11,367 nt of DNA from an uncultured euryarchaeote (GTDB lineage Archaea; Thermoplasmatota; Poseidoniia; Poseidoniales; Thalassarchaeaceae). Position numbers and translations under genes: made by a program. This document shows, piece by piece, positions 1 through 8,205 of this stretch. The notes under the pieces are model-generated. The model was not told the origin of the DNA. It did no database searches and worked only from the letters and a program-made list of their open reading frames with translations. Each line of letters begins with the position of its first letter. Position 1 is the stretch's first letter. The stretch covers positions 1 through 11,367 of the forward strand of contig CALCEF010000338.1 of the NCBI GenBank assembly GCA_937901365.1. Reading direction: 5' to 3'.

Positions 1-1117
1 CTCCCCATGTTGCGATTCCGCGAGGCCAATCTGCTGAATTGGCAAGATTACCGCCACTGAATGCACTGACACTCTTACTTTGATGCGAAGAAGCAGTGCA
101 GGTCACCATGCAAAGTCCATGCAACCACAACCAACGATCCCAGCGTGTTGCTGGAGGTCCGACATCAACCATCTCGGCGAGAGTTTGGAATCTGGTACCG
201 CCGGTATACGCACCGGCAACATTGAGATTATTGCCGTGGGTTCGAGCATGATTGACCCAAGCCAAGCAAGCCTGATGAATCTCATCAACAAAGGCATCTA
301 AATGGTCATCAGAGGGGGCCAATATCTCTTCGATTAAGCGTCGAACATCATCTGAATCCACATCCCCACTCGATTCCAATCTACGGGCGACAGTGTCGAC
401 AAAAATTCGGTTGGACAGTAGGGATGAAAGGACTGTGCGCACAGACCGACGATTCCCAAATCTTCGCGCCAATCGATCTCGGGATTCAATGAGTAACGGT
501 GCGCGTTCGCCGGAAACCCCTGCTGCGACGGCATCGCCTGCTGAACGCAATCTCCAGAGGCCCTCTAGTGCCTGTCCAATCAATACATGTCTTTCAGCAT
601 CCCCAACAACATCTTCTGTTGGTCTTTGAGACAAATCCGCCCGCCATGGGGCGATAAGGCGAGACAGGAATGAATCAATTGTTCCAATCGGTGCATCTTC
701 TAGCATTGCTGTGAGTTGATCGATTAGACCCTCGTGTGTAACCCGTGAATCACGACGCTTGCCACCGTCGTCTCGGGTAGGACCTGGTCTCAAACGATTC
801 AATTCATCCCATAGCCGATGGCGCATTTCTTCCGCGGCTCTTGTCGTAAATGTGAGTACGACCACTTCGCTGGGCAAGAGTCCCTGCCACTCGGTCAAAT
901 CTTCTCGTTCAGCAAGCCCGATACGTAGAGAGCCTGCTGGAAGAGGGAGTGGACGTGGACCAGGGGGTAACAATCGAGTGGCACGTTGATCGATTGACAA
1001 GTAGTGCTCAATCGTACGACCAACGATACTCTGGGTTTTACCAGTACCAGCTCCTGCATCTAGAATCAGATGCATATCAATGGCAAGAGCAAGGCGTTGT
1101 CCTACATTCAACTCCAT
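1..1117 (-). CDS. AddA/UvrD-like superfamily 1 DNA helicase, N-terminal part (runs off left edge)
   Basis: ATP-dependent DNA translocase/helicase, probably the motor subunit of a helicase-nuclease that processes DNA double-strand ends. The frame is open from the ATG at 1117 to base 2 (372 codons), with no stop before the edge. Visible motifs: a Q-motif-like start (Gln7), Walker A GAGTGKT at residues 22-28, motif Ia TFTTRAAEEMRHRL at 89-102, and motif Ic GTIDSF at 145-150. These are in the order and style of the UvrD/RecB/AddA group. A proline-rich insert lies at 51-60. The start is chosen because a GGGGGGTGA-type ribosome site lies 6 bases upstream, and because the ATG overlaps the end of the AddB-like gene by 10 bases, implying translational coupling. 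Walker B, the 2A/2B domains and any C-terminal nuclease domain lie outside the window, so AddA versus a plain UvrD helicase rests on the partner gene. Confidence 0.85.
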   Translation of the reverse strand, partial: MELNVGQRLALAIDMHLILDAGAGTGKTQSIVGRTIEHYLSIDQRATRLLPPGPRPLPLPAGSLRIGLAEREDLTEWQGLLPSEVVVLTFTTRAAEEMRHRLWDELNRLRPGPTRDDGGKRRDSRVTHEGLIDQLTAMLEDAPIGTIDSFLSRLIAPWRADLSQRPTEDVVGDAERHVLIGQALEGLWRLRSAGDAVAAGVSGERAPLLIESRDRLARRFGNRRSVRTVLSSLLSNRIFVDTVARRLESSGDVDSDDVRRLIEEILAPSDDHLDAFVDEIHQACLAWVNHARTHGNNLNVAGAYTGGTRFQTLAEMVDVGPPATRWDRWLWLHGLCMVTCTASSHQSKSVSAFSGGNLANSADWPRGIATWG

Positions 1118-4100
1118 GATGTGTCACCCCCCACAATCGAAGAAAGGCCGCAGGCTTCTTTGACACTGCACCACGTGCATACCCCTTCTTCTGGTGTTGC
1201 GTGTACACGTCCAGAATCAGCGGCTTCAGCAACATCAAATGCTGTTGTCAATCTCTCCATCATCCATGCTCTGAAAGGATCGCTATCAGCTTCTTCGTCC
1301 TCGCTGGGGAACCTGTGTGTGTCATGGGTGAGGGTTGTGATGTCACCAACCCCATTGTCCTCCAACAATTCTGCAAATGCTGGACTCACCTCTAGAGAAT
1401 GGATGGTCGAATTGCCCACTTCGGAAATGCCCACTCCAATCACGAGATCTCCAGGGTGAGATATCTCCCAACACCTTGCATACAAGCCCAGTTGTAATTC
1501 ATCGAATAGAGCCTTTCTGTGACGCACTCCAATCTTGCTTTTCGACGGTCCATCAACCGACTTAATATCGCGAATCAAGACCAGCCGCTTGGGTTCCCAA
1601 TCGGATGACTGTGTCCAATCCAATGGTGCAATGGAATCGCTCCCACCCTCTAAATCTGGATTATTGAAAATGTCTACTCGATCAATAAAACCGGTCAGTT
1701 TCATTGTTCTTCCATCGGGATGAGGCAGCGTCATTCCATTCAGAGGCCATTCAATCGAAATGGGGATTGAATTGTAGAGGTCAATTTCTGCATTCAACAT
1801 ATTTCCAAGTCGACCAGATGGTGAGACTGATTGCGGAGATGCCAACCAGTCGAGCCATGATTGGCGGGGCATACCAATGAGGTCGTGGCGTCGTTGTGCT
1901 GCTGTAGCATCTTCTCTTTCCAACCAAGGTGCATGGATCCCAATATAATCGAGAATATGTACAAACATGTCGTCTACTGAGTGCCCAGAAATAGCGAGGG
2001 AAGATGACCCGCTTGAAGGGCGTTCATCACCCTCATCGAGTGAAAACACCTGTTGGAATAATGCGGCTAGAGAACCATGTACGAGATTGCCCCGGATTCT
2101 CGCATCGAGATCTTCCTCTTGTTGTTCCATTCTACCGGCATTCAAACGGCGCTCTAGCCAGCCCTGCCGAGGGCATGCTTGCCATCGCTGTAATCGGCTT
2201 GCTGACCAGCGTTTCTGTGCAAATGAGGCACCTCCGGTCATGCCATGACGCTCATCGAAAACGGGTAGAGATGTTGTACTAGGTTTCAGTGGCCTTGGAT
2301 CAATTGCAAGCAATTGGTTGCGACCCGATTTACCGCCCAATACTGGCCAGCTCTCCGACAACCGTGGAGGTGTTTCTCCTGGTGCCCCGCGGTTGCCAGG
2401 GATTATCTTCAAATTGCCAGTACCACAGAATCGATCGTGCAATTCCATCCCAAGATATTGTTCTCCCGATTGGATGATCGTTGGTTCTCTTCTCAATCGA
2501 TCTAGCATCAATTTTGAATCCAGTGGTATGGAGATTGATGAAGGGTGAAGTGGAGGTGAAATTGGTTGACGGAACATGCGCAAGGAGAGTCCCGCACGTT
2601 GACGCGTGTCGCGAACACTTCTGCCAGACAAGTGGATATCTGCCCTTCTAATTCCAGACTCCTCAACCATCTCGATCGAGGCGGGCCTCCAAACTAGATG
2701 GTGGCCTCGTGTTCGCTCGCCTGAAGCGGTGCTCCAGTCCTTCAAGAAGGAAGGTTTCGAAACCAATTCTGGTGTGTCTGCACCTGAATGATTGGTGAGC
2801 CATTCCGCCAGAGGTGTTGCGGGTTGACAGTCATCGTCAAGACCGGTTGCATCGATGAGAATGACTGTGTCAGAGGCATGGATCAAATGGTGGAATGAAT
2901 GCCTTGCCGAACGTAGTGGAGAATCTGCGCGGCACAAATCCAACTTCCTACAATCTGCTTCTGTCAGCCAAGGTAACTTTTGGGTACGAAGAGGCCAACT
3001 AGATGCTGTGAGATGTGTCAAGATGATGATGTCTGCAGAAACACCCAACGCCTCTTTCGGAGTCAATATTCGAATCTGGTCACTGGCTTCTAGCAAATCG
3101 GGAGATTGAAGGTCATCCATTAGCCCAATGAAATCCTCAACCCATTGAGTACCATACGCAGATACAGGGTGACCCAAAATCGATTGTGAAGAGCGGAATA
3201 TATCATGCTCTTCACGCAACAATTGAATTGAGCCGGCATCGCCAATCATCGCTTCAGAATCAAGGTGTTCTACGAGGATTTTGAGCCACTCATCGCCACT
3301 TACAGGAGCTTCTGGTAACGGTAAGGGTTGCTTTGTGTAGCAACCCATGGTAAGTTCAGAATCTGCCAATAGGGCCCTCTCTCCGGAACTTAGCAATGGC
3401 GATAATCGTGTCAATAGAGATAGAAACCACCACTGAGTGCATTCTGCTTTTTTGCCCGCCTCATCCAACTTCTCCCATGGTGCGGGATGAGGTTCTGAAG
3501 CCAAGGCCCGAAGCCAACGAGTCAATGCCCCATATCCGCCCAGAATATGCCATGAGCGAGCGAGAGATTCGATGCGTTGCGAATCCATTTGAGGATTCCA
3601 GTCCTCGTGTACAGGGTGTTTTTCTGCCAGCAACCACTCGTCAACAAATTGTAAACTCTGTTGTGCACCCAAACCACGAATACGTGACATCGACCATGCT
3701 TCTGAGCCCATTCCAATCGATGCTATTTCCGCAATCCAGTGGATCGATGGTGATGATTTGAGCAAGGTTGGTTGTTGTGGAGGCCGTAAACCGATTTCGG
3801 TGAGAGAACGTCTCCATGCTTCGATTCGATCATCCTTGCCCGGGTCGACGATGACGATATTGGATTCACTTGTGACTGATTCAGTCCAATCTCGCAGAAC
3901 TTCAATTGTTGCAGGTATATCCAAGCCATTTGTGGGTACCAAAAGGCGCGAAATTGAGTGTTCACAAGGTTCAGGTTTCCATATGTCATGACCGTTCAAC
4001 CAATCTGGAATGTTATCTGTTGTACAGGGATGCACATCCTCAAGAATAGCTCCATGCAGCCCCAATCGGTGGTTGCCAATAGGAGCCTCGCCGTGCTGGC

Positions 4101-4767
4101 ACAATTGATGTAAATCACTGAAGCGATTCAAATTCAACAACATTCGTCGATCACTTTTCGAAAGTGTAGGCAATTGATTCATCAATACGATACCGGCGAT
4201 TCCAGTCAAAGTGAAAGGGCTGGACTCCTGAGTTTCAAGAGCCTCAATAATCTGGCGTCTGTGCAACAATGGATGCATACCATTCATTTTTCGAGCCATA
4301 CGATTTGCAATGTCGATAAATGAATCAATACCGGGTCCATCCCACCCTCCATCGCCCTCAACATCAAACTCCTGAAGCAATCTTGACAACGCTCGGGTTC
4401 GGCCCTCTCCCCAACGGTGTTCAGGGGTCGGATGCAACAATGGAAATTCTCCATTGTTGGCTGCCAATACACATTCCGTGTGAAGCAATCGCTGGCCTGT
4501 GGCATTGAGAGGGAGGAGGCGAGGCAATCGCAAATCCGCTTGCAATGACTTCCACAATGAGGCGAGAGTGTGATGTCTTGAGCGATCGATAGGGCCGATA
4601 TTGGCTGATTCTAATTTCGATAATATCTCAGCCCTTGCGGCATCTGAGGAATGGATTACAAGCAACGGTTTCTGGCTGGGATCGAGAACTTGTTCACGCA
4701 ATTGCTGGAATAGCCAATCGGGAAACTGACCAGGTGGAATATGTTCCAAAGTCAATGTGAAACCCAT
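1108..4767 (-). CDS. AddB-like PD-(D/E)XK nuclease subunit with Fe-S staple
   Basis: Large (1219 aa) protein resembling AddB, the nuclease-bearing partner of AddA in double-strand-end resection. The C-terminal third has the RecB-family nuclease signature: conserved His897 (GNLVHGS), a GFIDRVD motif with Asp1029, the catalytic pair Asp1067-Ile-Lys1069 (LIRDIKS), then a QLGLYARCW element (QxxxY-like). Four cysteines, Cys865 (ACPRQGW) and Cys1197/Cys1200/Cys1206 (C-x2-C-x5-C), flank the nuclease in the arrangement known to bind a 4Fe-4S cluster in AddB. The middle has a degenerate helicase-like 2A region (DIIILTHLTASSWPLR). No GxxGxGK[T/S] Walker A is visible near the N-terminus (residues 30-60 read LLVIHSSDAARAEIL and similar), so ATP hydrolysis by this subunit is unlikely. 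It sits 59 bases after the secreted protein gene and overlaps the helicase gene. Start: first ATG, with no clear Shine-Dalgarno. Confidence 0.85.
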   Translation of the reverse strand: MGFTLTLEHIPPGQFPDWLFQQLREQVLDPSQKPLLVIHSSDAARAEILSKLESANIGPIDRSRHHTLASLWKSLQADLRLPRLLPLNATGQRLLHTECVLAANNGEFPLLHPTPEHRWGEGRTRALSRLLQEFDVEGDGGWDGPGIDSFIDIANRMARKMNGMHPLLHRRQIIEALETQESSPFTLTGIAGIVLMNQLPTLSKSDRRMLLNLNRFSDLHQLCQHGEAPIGNHRLGLHGAILEDVHPCTTDNIPDWLNGHDIWKPEPCEHSISRLLVPTNGLDIPATIEVLRDWTESVTSESNIVIVDPGKDDRIEAWRRSLTEIGLRPPQQPTLLKSSPSIHWIAEIASIGMGSEAWSMSRIRGLGAQQSLQFVDEWLLAEKHPVHEDWNPQMDSQRIESLARSWHILGGYGALTRWLRALASEPHPAPWEKLDEAGKKAECTQWWFLSLLTRLSPLLSSGERALLADSELTMGCYTKQPLPLPEAPVSGDEWLKILVEHLDSEAMIGDAGSIQLLREEHDIFRSSQSILGHPVSAYGTQWVEDFIGLMDDLQSPDLLEASDQIRILTPKEALGVSADIIILTHLTASSWPLRTQKLPWLTEADCRKLDLCRADSPLRSARHSFHHLIHASDTVILIDATGLDDDCQPATPLAEWLTNHSGADTPELVSKPSFLKDWSTASGERTRGHHLVWRPASIEMVEESGIRRADIHLSGRSVRDTRQRAGLSLRMFRQPISPPLHPSSISIPLDSKLMLDRLRREPTIIQSGEQYLGMELHDRFCGTGNLKIIPGNRGAPGETPPRLSESWPVLGGKSGRNQLLAIDPRPLKPSTTSLPVFDERHGMTGGASFAQKRWSASRLQRWQACPRQGWLERRLNAGRMEQQEEDLDARIRGNLVHGSLAALFQQVFSLDEGDERPSSGSSSLAISGHSVDDMFVHILDYIGIHAPWLEREDATAAQRRHDLIGMPRQSWLDWLASPQSVSPSGRLGNMLNAEIDLYNSIPISIEWPLNGMTLPHPDGRTMKLTGFIDRVDIFNNPDLEGGSDSIAPLDWTQSSDWEPKRLVLIRDIKSVDGPSKSKIGVRHRKALFDELQLGLYARCWEISHPGDLVIGVGISEVGNSTIHSLEVSPAFAELLEDNGVGDITTLTHDTHRFPSEDEEADSDPFRAWMMERLTTAFDVAEAADSGRVHATPEEGVCTWCSVKEACGLSSIVGGDTSWS
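1124..1132 (-). promoter_or_regulatory. Shine-Dalgarno site for the AddA-like gene
   Basis: On the minus strand the bases read GGGGGGTGA, six bases before the ATG at 1117. The site lies inside the last codons of the AddB-like gene, so ribosomes finishing that gene could re-initiate. It supports the 1117 start over any upstream alternative. Confidence 0.6.
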
Positions 4768-4826
4768 GTTGGATACCCCGGGAGCGTTGTAGGTTCTCGC
4801 GGGGGTTCTTGAAGCATTGGAATGAA

Positions 4827-5771
4827 TTACTCTCGACGGGCCAATGCCGCAGCACCTAGCGCGATGAGACCAAGGGGTGCGAGGAAGCCTGGTAGTAACC
4901 CATCGTTACCGTCCTCATCGTCTGGAGTTCCACAGCAATCAGGCTCGACCTGACGCCATTCGTGAACGACCACCAATGCAAGGTCATCTCCATCGTAGGC
5001 AGCTGGGAGTGTGATGGCTTGTTCACCATTCCATCCTGTGCCATCCTCATTAGCATCGAGATCGATGACGGCTCGAACGATGTCGTCATAGTGTTCCAAT
5101 CCATTACCGCCGTCAGGGAAATAGCCAGAATGTTCGACAACCATCAATCGATGTGTCCAAGACATTCCCTCTGGCTCAACGGGATTCTTGTCGAATTTCC
5201 AGGTCAGTGTACCAGAACTGTTGTCGCCAGTCCAAGTGAAATTTGATTCGACACCATTCCATGACCGATACTCATGTTTGTCAGCAAACATCCCAGCATA
5301 ATCTGATTCCAGTGATTCGCCATTGGGCACACTACCGGCCACAAATCGATAGCCGTCAAAGACGACTGTAGGGGCGGCCCGCTCCAATCCATTTGCAACA
5401 CTTGCACTGGTTTCACCATACAGTTCAATCCAGCGTTCATCTCCTGCCTGGGAACCAAATGGATCCTGTGATTCCCCGATGTAGCGATGATGGACCAAGA
5501 CTGTGGCATCTTGGCCCTCAAGTGCATCCATCAATGCATGTTCAGAATCCACACAATTTTCACACCACGTTGCAGTGTATACCTCAACAACTTGGTTTGC
5601 AGTCATGTCACCTTCGACAGACAGTGTGGTTGAATTGTTGGATATTCCTGCCAAATCAATCATCTGGCCTCCTAGAATCCCCTGATTGGCAATCGTGATT
5701 GGGGCACCTGCTTGAACTGGGGTAGGCAATAGCAGTGCAGCGAACAAAAGCAAGGTCAGGAACTTGCGCAT
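4827..5771 (-). CDS. Secreted thioredoxin-fold protein with WCxxC motif and PGF-CTERM-like anchor
   Basis: 314-residue exported protein. Residues 1-21 form a signal peptide (MRK, hydrophobic core, VQA cleavage site). Residues about 58-150 look like a thioredoxin fold: VVEVYTATWCENC places the redox pair at Cys70 and Cys73, and AAPTVVFDG at 132-140 matches the cis-proline loop (Pro134). The rest (about 165-270) is an unrecognised, Trp- and Asp-rich, probably beta-rich outer domain. The end has an acidic linker with a Cys279-Cys280 pair, then LLPGF at 292-296, a short hydrophobic helix and Arg312-Arg313. This fits the tripartite PGF-CTERM tail cut by archaeosortase A and replaced by a lipid anchor. 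It likely acts as a cell-surface thiol oxidoreductase; the substrate is unknown. The gene starts 38 bases after the threonine aldolase stop. That spacer has its own TATA-like box and a perfect dyad, so it may be transcribed separately. Confidence 0.8.
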   Translation of the reverse strand: MRKFLTLLLFAALLLPTPVQAGAPITIANQGILGGQMIDLAGISNNSTTLSVEGDMTANQVVEVYTATWCENCVDSEHALMDALEGQDATVLVHHRYIGESQDPFGSQAGDERWIELYGETSASVANGLERAAPTVVFDGYRFVAGSVPNGESLESDYAGMFADKHEYRSWNGVESNFTWTGDNSSGTLTWKFDKNPVEPEGMSWTHRLMVVEHSGYFPDGGNGLEHYDDIVRAVIDLDANEDGTGWNGEQAITLPAAYDGDDLALVVVHEWRQVEPDCCGTPDDEDGNDGLLPGFLAPLGLIALGAAALARRE

Positions 5772-5790
5772 GGATGGGCTACGCCCATCC
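5772..5790. promoter_or_regulatory. Perfect 8-bp inverted repeat abutting the start codon of the secreted Trx-like gene
   Basis: The plus strand reads ggatgggc-tac-gcccatcc: two perfect 8-base arms with a 3-base centre. The inner end touches the ATG at 5771. On DNA it lies between a TATA-like hexamer and the gene start, where a repressor operator would be. As RNA read through from the threonine aldolase gene it would fold a strong hairpin right at the start codon. No T-tract follows on the minus strand, so an intrinsic terminator is less likely. Confidence 0.6.
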
Positions 5791-5794
5791 CATC

Positions 5795-5800
5795 TCTAAA
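5795..5800 (-). promoter_or_regulatory. TATA-like hexamer for the secreted Trx-like gene
   Basis: On the minus strand TTTAGA is centred about 26-27 bases before the ATG at 5771. This is the archaeal TATA-to-start distance expected for a leaderless mRNA. The ATG has no Shine-Dalgarno, which agrees. A six-base AT-rich match alone is weak. Confidence 0.35.
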
Positions 5801-5809
5801 TCATGCGGC

Positions 5810-6850
5810 TCAAAGTGCAGCGAATGCTGCAATGGTCCGCTCGATGTCTTCATCGGTAATGTGGAGGTGGATTACTGCACGTACGGCTGTGGGTCCAACA
5901 TCGAGTACATCGACGCCATGTTCTGCCAATCCAGCCATGATTTGTTGTGCGCCTAATTCACCATCAACGTAGACCATGTTGGTCTGTACGCTATCGAGGT
6001 CGACTGTGAATCCATCCATGGCGTTGACCGCTTCTGCCAATCGGCGTGCGCGGGCATGATCCTCAGCCAAGCGTTCAACATGGTTTTCCAAGGCATACAG
6101 TCCACCGGCAGCGATGACGCCTGCCTGTCGCATACCTCCGCCGAACATCTTGCGCCATCGATGAGCGCGTGCGATGAACTCTGAGGACCCGACAAGGACG
6201 CTGCCGACCGGTGCACCCAAGCCCTTGGACAAACAGATGGAAATTGAATCAAAATCACGAACCATGCGAGCAGCGTCGGTACCTGTGGCGATCACTGCAT
6301 TGAACAGGCGCGCCCCATCGATGTGGGCCGCGCAGCCATTGTCATGTGCAATCTTTGCAATGGCGTCCAGTGTCTCTTGTGGGTAACATGTTCCGCCTCC
6401 TCTGTTTGCTGTATTTTCGACGCAAACAAGTGAACCATCTGGATAGTGTGCAAGACTGCCTTCGGCCTTTCGAATGGCCTTGGCAACATCGTCAGGATTC
6501 ATGATGCCTCGAACCGCATCCACCAATGCGACTGAGCAACCGGAAAGGGCAGCATATCCTCCGCCCTCATACTGGTACACGTGAGAGGTTGTCTCGGTGA
6601 CAATTTCGTCACCTGGTGATGTGTGAGCGCGAATGGCGACAGCGTTTGACATGGTCCCGCTGGGGACAAACAGTGCGGCTTCCTTACCCAACAGATCTGC
6701 GAGGTGATTCTGCAGGGCCTGCACCGTTGGGTCATCGCCAAGAACATCGTCACCCACATCAGCAGCCTCCATTGCAGCACGCATGGCTGCAGTAGGCTGG
6801 GTCACCGTGTCGCTGCGAAGGTCAACACGGTCAGATGGGTGTTCGCGCAT
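5810..6850 (-). CDS. ltaE: L-threonine aldolase (PLP-dependent)
   Basis: Cleaves L-threonine or L-allo-threonine to glycine and acetaldehyde in the cytoplasm; many members also act on other beta-hydroxy amino acids. At 346 residues it has the usual length of the low-specificity family. Visible landmarks: N-terminal [11 protein letters not shown] at 10-20; [13 protein letters not shown] at 31-43; the SGTMSN phosphate-binding loop at 64-69; His90, which stacks on the PLP ring ([11 protein letters not shown]); ENTANRGGG at 145-153; Asp178 in HIDGAR; and the Schiff-base Lys209 in [12 protein letters not shown]. All key residues are present, so the enzyme should be active. The start at 6850 directly precedes [15 protein letters not shown], the normal family beginning. 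It diverges from the aminotransferase across a 55-base spacer and is followed by the secreted Trx-like gene. Stereospecificity (L-allo versus low specificity) cannot be read from sequence. Confidence 0.95.
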   Translation of the reverse strand: MREHPSDRVDLRSDTVTQPTAAMRAAMEAADVGDDVLGDDPTVQALQNHLADLLGKEAALFVPSGTMSNAVAIRAHTSPGDEIVTETTSHVYQYEGGGYAALSGCSVALVDAVRGIMNPDDVAKAIRKAEGSLAHYPDGSLVCVENTANRGGGTCYPQETLDAIAKIAHDNGCAAHIDGARLFNAVIATGTDAARMVRDFDSISICLSKGLGAPVGSVLVGSSEFIARAHRWRKMFGGGMRQAGVIAAGGLYALENHVERLAEDHARARRLAEAVNAMDGFTVDLDSVQTNMVYVDGELGAQQIMAGLAEHGVDVLDVGPTAVRAVIHLHITDEDIERTIAAFAAL

Positions 6851-6871
6851 GATTTCCCGTATACCTCTGAC

Positions 6872-6877
6872 ATAAAG
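6872..6877. promoter_or_regulatory. TATA-like hexamer possibly shared by two divergent genes
   Basis: The plus strand reads ATAAAG (minus CTTTAT). It lies about 31 bases before the aminotransferase ATG at 6906 and about 24-25 bases before the threonine aldolase ATG at 6850. In archaea a TATA box lies about 26 bases before transcription start, so either or both genes could use it with no or very short leaders. Neither start has a well-placed Shine-Dalgarno. This is inference from spacing and base composition only. Confidence 0.3.
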
Positions 6878-6900
6878 CAGTTTCAGGTTGTCTGAAATTG
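6878..6900. promoter_or_regulatory. Inverted repeat (candidate operator) in the divergent spacer
   Basis: The core TTTCAG-GTTGT-CTGAAA at 6881-6897 is a perfect 6-base dyad with a 5-base centre. After one G/T mismatch it extends by two more pairs on each side (CA...TG), giving 9-base arms with one mismatch. It lies between the TATA-like hexamer and the aminotransferase start, and just upstream of that hexamer for the threonine aldolase. A dimeric regulator bound here could control both genes. Confidence 0.5.
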
Positions 6901-6905
6901 TAAGA

Positions 6906-8204
6906 ATGGCAAGGCGAGAACCTCAAGAACGGTTTGATTGTGAGGAGACCATGGGAGGCAAAGTGGAGTCATTTCTCTCCGACAATTGCCCACCGATGGG
7001 AATCTATGAGACGCTCTACGCATTCAGAGATTCATTTGGACAATTCATGGGTACAGAAGGCACACACCCTTGGTCACAAGGATTCCCTCTAACAACTCCG
7101 CTTGAGAAATTCGGAGGCCCCTCTCTGCCATCCAGTGTCGATGTGACCCCGGAAGATCGCTTCTATCCCAAAGCGTGGGGGCATCCAGCGCTGCGCGAAG
7201 CGATTGTCGACTACTACAACTCGCGATATGGATCCACAATCACTCCCGAGAACGTCATGATCTTCGCAGGAGGACGGCCAGGAATCTACACCGTGATGGC
7301 CTTCCTGAAAGAGCATGTTCAGGTGAGCATTGGGAACATCGAATGGCCCGCATATCTCGACATCATGGAGCAGACCAATACCAAATATCAAATCGTTCCA
7401 TTCACCAAGGAGAATAACTTCCATCCGAGCAATGCTTCCTACTATGACCGTACAGGACTTGACCCTGATACGTGCATGATGCCCGTCATCTCAAACCCTC
7501 AGAATCCATCTGGCCAAACCCGTTCTGGTGAGGAGTTGCGAGAACTCATCGAGATGGCTGAGCAGCCAGGGAATGGTATTCTTCTCGACGAGGCGTACGA
7601 AATGTTCCATTCACCATCCGTGAGCGGAATCGAATTTGTTCAAGATCTCGACAACAGCAATGTGTTCATCGCGGGCGCCTGCACGAAAGGACTCCAATCG
7701 CCCGGAATCCGCATCGGATGGATGATTGCCAGCAAAACCAACATTGAGACGATGGCGAACTACTCCAGCTTCGGCATGGGTGGTGTGAGTCATCCCTCGC
7801 AGCACTACGCCGTTAAACTCCTAGAACCGAATCGTGTCAAGCAAGCACGCAAAGCCGTTGAGGAACACTACAACTGGCAACGCGAACGATACGGGAAAGC
7901 GTTCGAAGAAATGGGACTCGGTGTGTATACGGGTAACGGTGGATTCTACCATTGGTTGGAACTTCCAGAAGGAATGACCAGTGGCGAACTCAACAAGCGA
8001 CTCTTCAAGCGGGGGGCTGCAATCCTCTGTGCTTCCGATTGCGATATGGCTCGACCACACTCAAAGGATCCCAGTTATGTGACCCCGTATGAGCGGTTTT
8101 TCCGGTTCTCTTTCGGGCCGCTATTGCCAGAGACTTTTGAATCTGATATTCAACTCTTCAAAGAAGTGTTTGATGATTATAGGCTTGAGATACAGGGGGC
8201 CTAA
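6906..8204 (+). CDS. Fold-type-I PLP aminotransferase (class I/II)
   Basis: 432-residue cytoplasmic aminotransferase. Family landmarks, numbered from the ATG at 6906: [14 protein letters not shown] at 87-100; the conserved Asn200 in SNPQNPSG; Asp228 and Tyr231 in LLDEAYE; the Schiff-base Lys261 in [14 protein letters not shown]; phosphate-binding Arg269; and a C-terminal Arg400 (RFFRFSFG) expected to hold the substrate carboxylate. All catalytic positions are intact. The substrate is not readable. Neighbourhood with cysteine dioxygenase makes cysteine sulfinate or another amino acid of that pathway a candidate, but that is inference. The ATG at 6906 is chosen because it lies just past the operator-like dyad and fits a short-leader promoter. 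A TTG at 6888 lies inside the dyad, and an ATG at 6951 with a GGAG three bases ahead remains possible. The next gene begins one base after the stop. Confidence 0.9.
   Translation: MARREPQERFDCEETMGGKVESFLSDNCPPMGIYETLYAFRDSFGQFMGTEGTHPWSQGFPLTTPLEKFGGPSLPSSVDVTPEDRFYPKAWGHPALREAIVDYYNSRYGSTITPENVMIFAGGRPGIYTVMAFLKEHVQVSIGNIEWPAYLDIMEQTNTKYQIVPFTKENNFHPSNASYYDRTGLDPDTCMMPVISNPQNPSGQTRSGEELRELIEMAEQPGNGILLDEAYEMFHSPSVSGIEFVQDLDNSNVFIAGACTKGLQSPGIRIGWMIASKTNIETMANYSSFGMGGVSHPSQHYAVKLLEPNRVKQARKAVEEHYNWQRERYGKAFEEMGLGVYTGNGGFYHWLELPEGMTSGELNKRLFKRGAAILCASDCDMARPHSKDPSYVTPYERFFRFSFGPLLPETFESDIQLFKEVFDDYRLEIQGA
8194..8199 (+). promoter_or_regulatory. Shine-Dalgarno site that sets the membrane-protein start
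   Basis: AGGGGG lies six bases before the ATG at 8206, within the last codons of the aminotransferase. It supports 8206 as the start rather than the longer open frame that reaches back to 8089 inside the aminotransferase. Confidence 0.5.
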
Positions 8205-8205
8205 T

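Noticed and set aside
1070..1459. 129-codon open frame on the plus strand
   Set aside because: It is antisense to the AddA/AddB-like genes, has no recognisable domain, and its composition is that of a reverse frame.
4776..4804. CCCCG...CGGGG pairing in the 59-base spacer before the AddB-like gene
   Set aside because: Only five pairs with a 19-base loop and no T-tract, so not a convincing hairpin or terminator. I see no TATA-like box in this spacer either.
6888..6905. TTG at 6888 as an earlier start for the aminotransferase
   Set aside because: The TTG lies within the inverted repeat at 6878-6900, has no Shine-Dalgarno, and would add only six residues. The ATG at 6906 is a better fit.
8089..8205. 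Upstream extension of the membrane-protein frame to 8089
   Set aside because: It would lie entirely within the aminotransferase coding end. The ATG at 8206 has a ribosome site and is followed directly by a sensible membrane segment.
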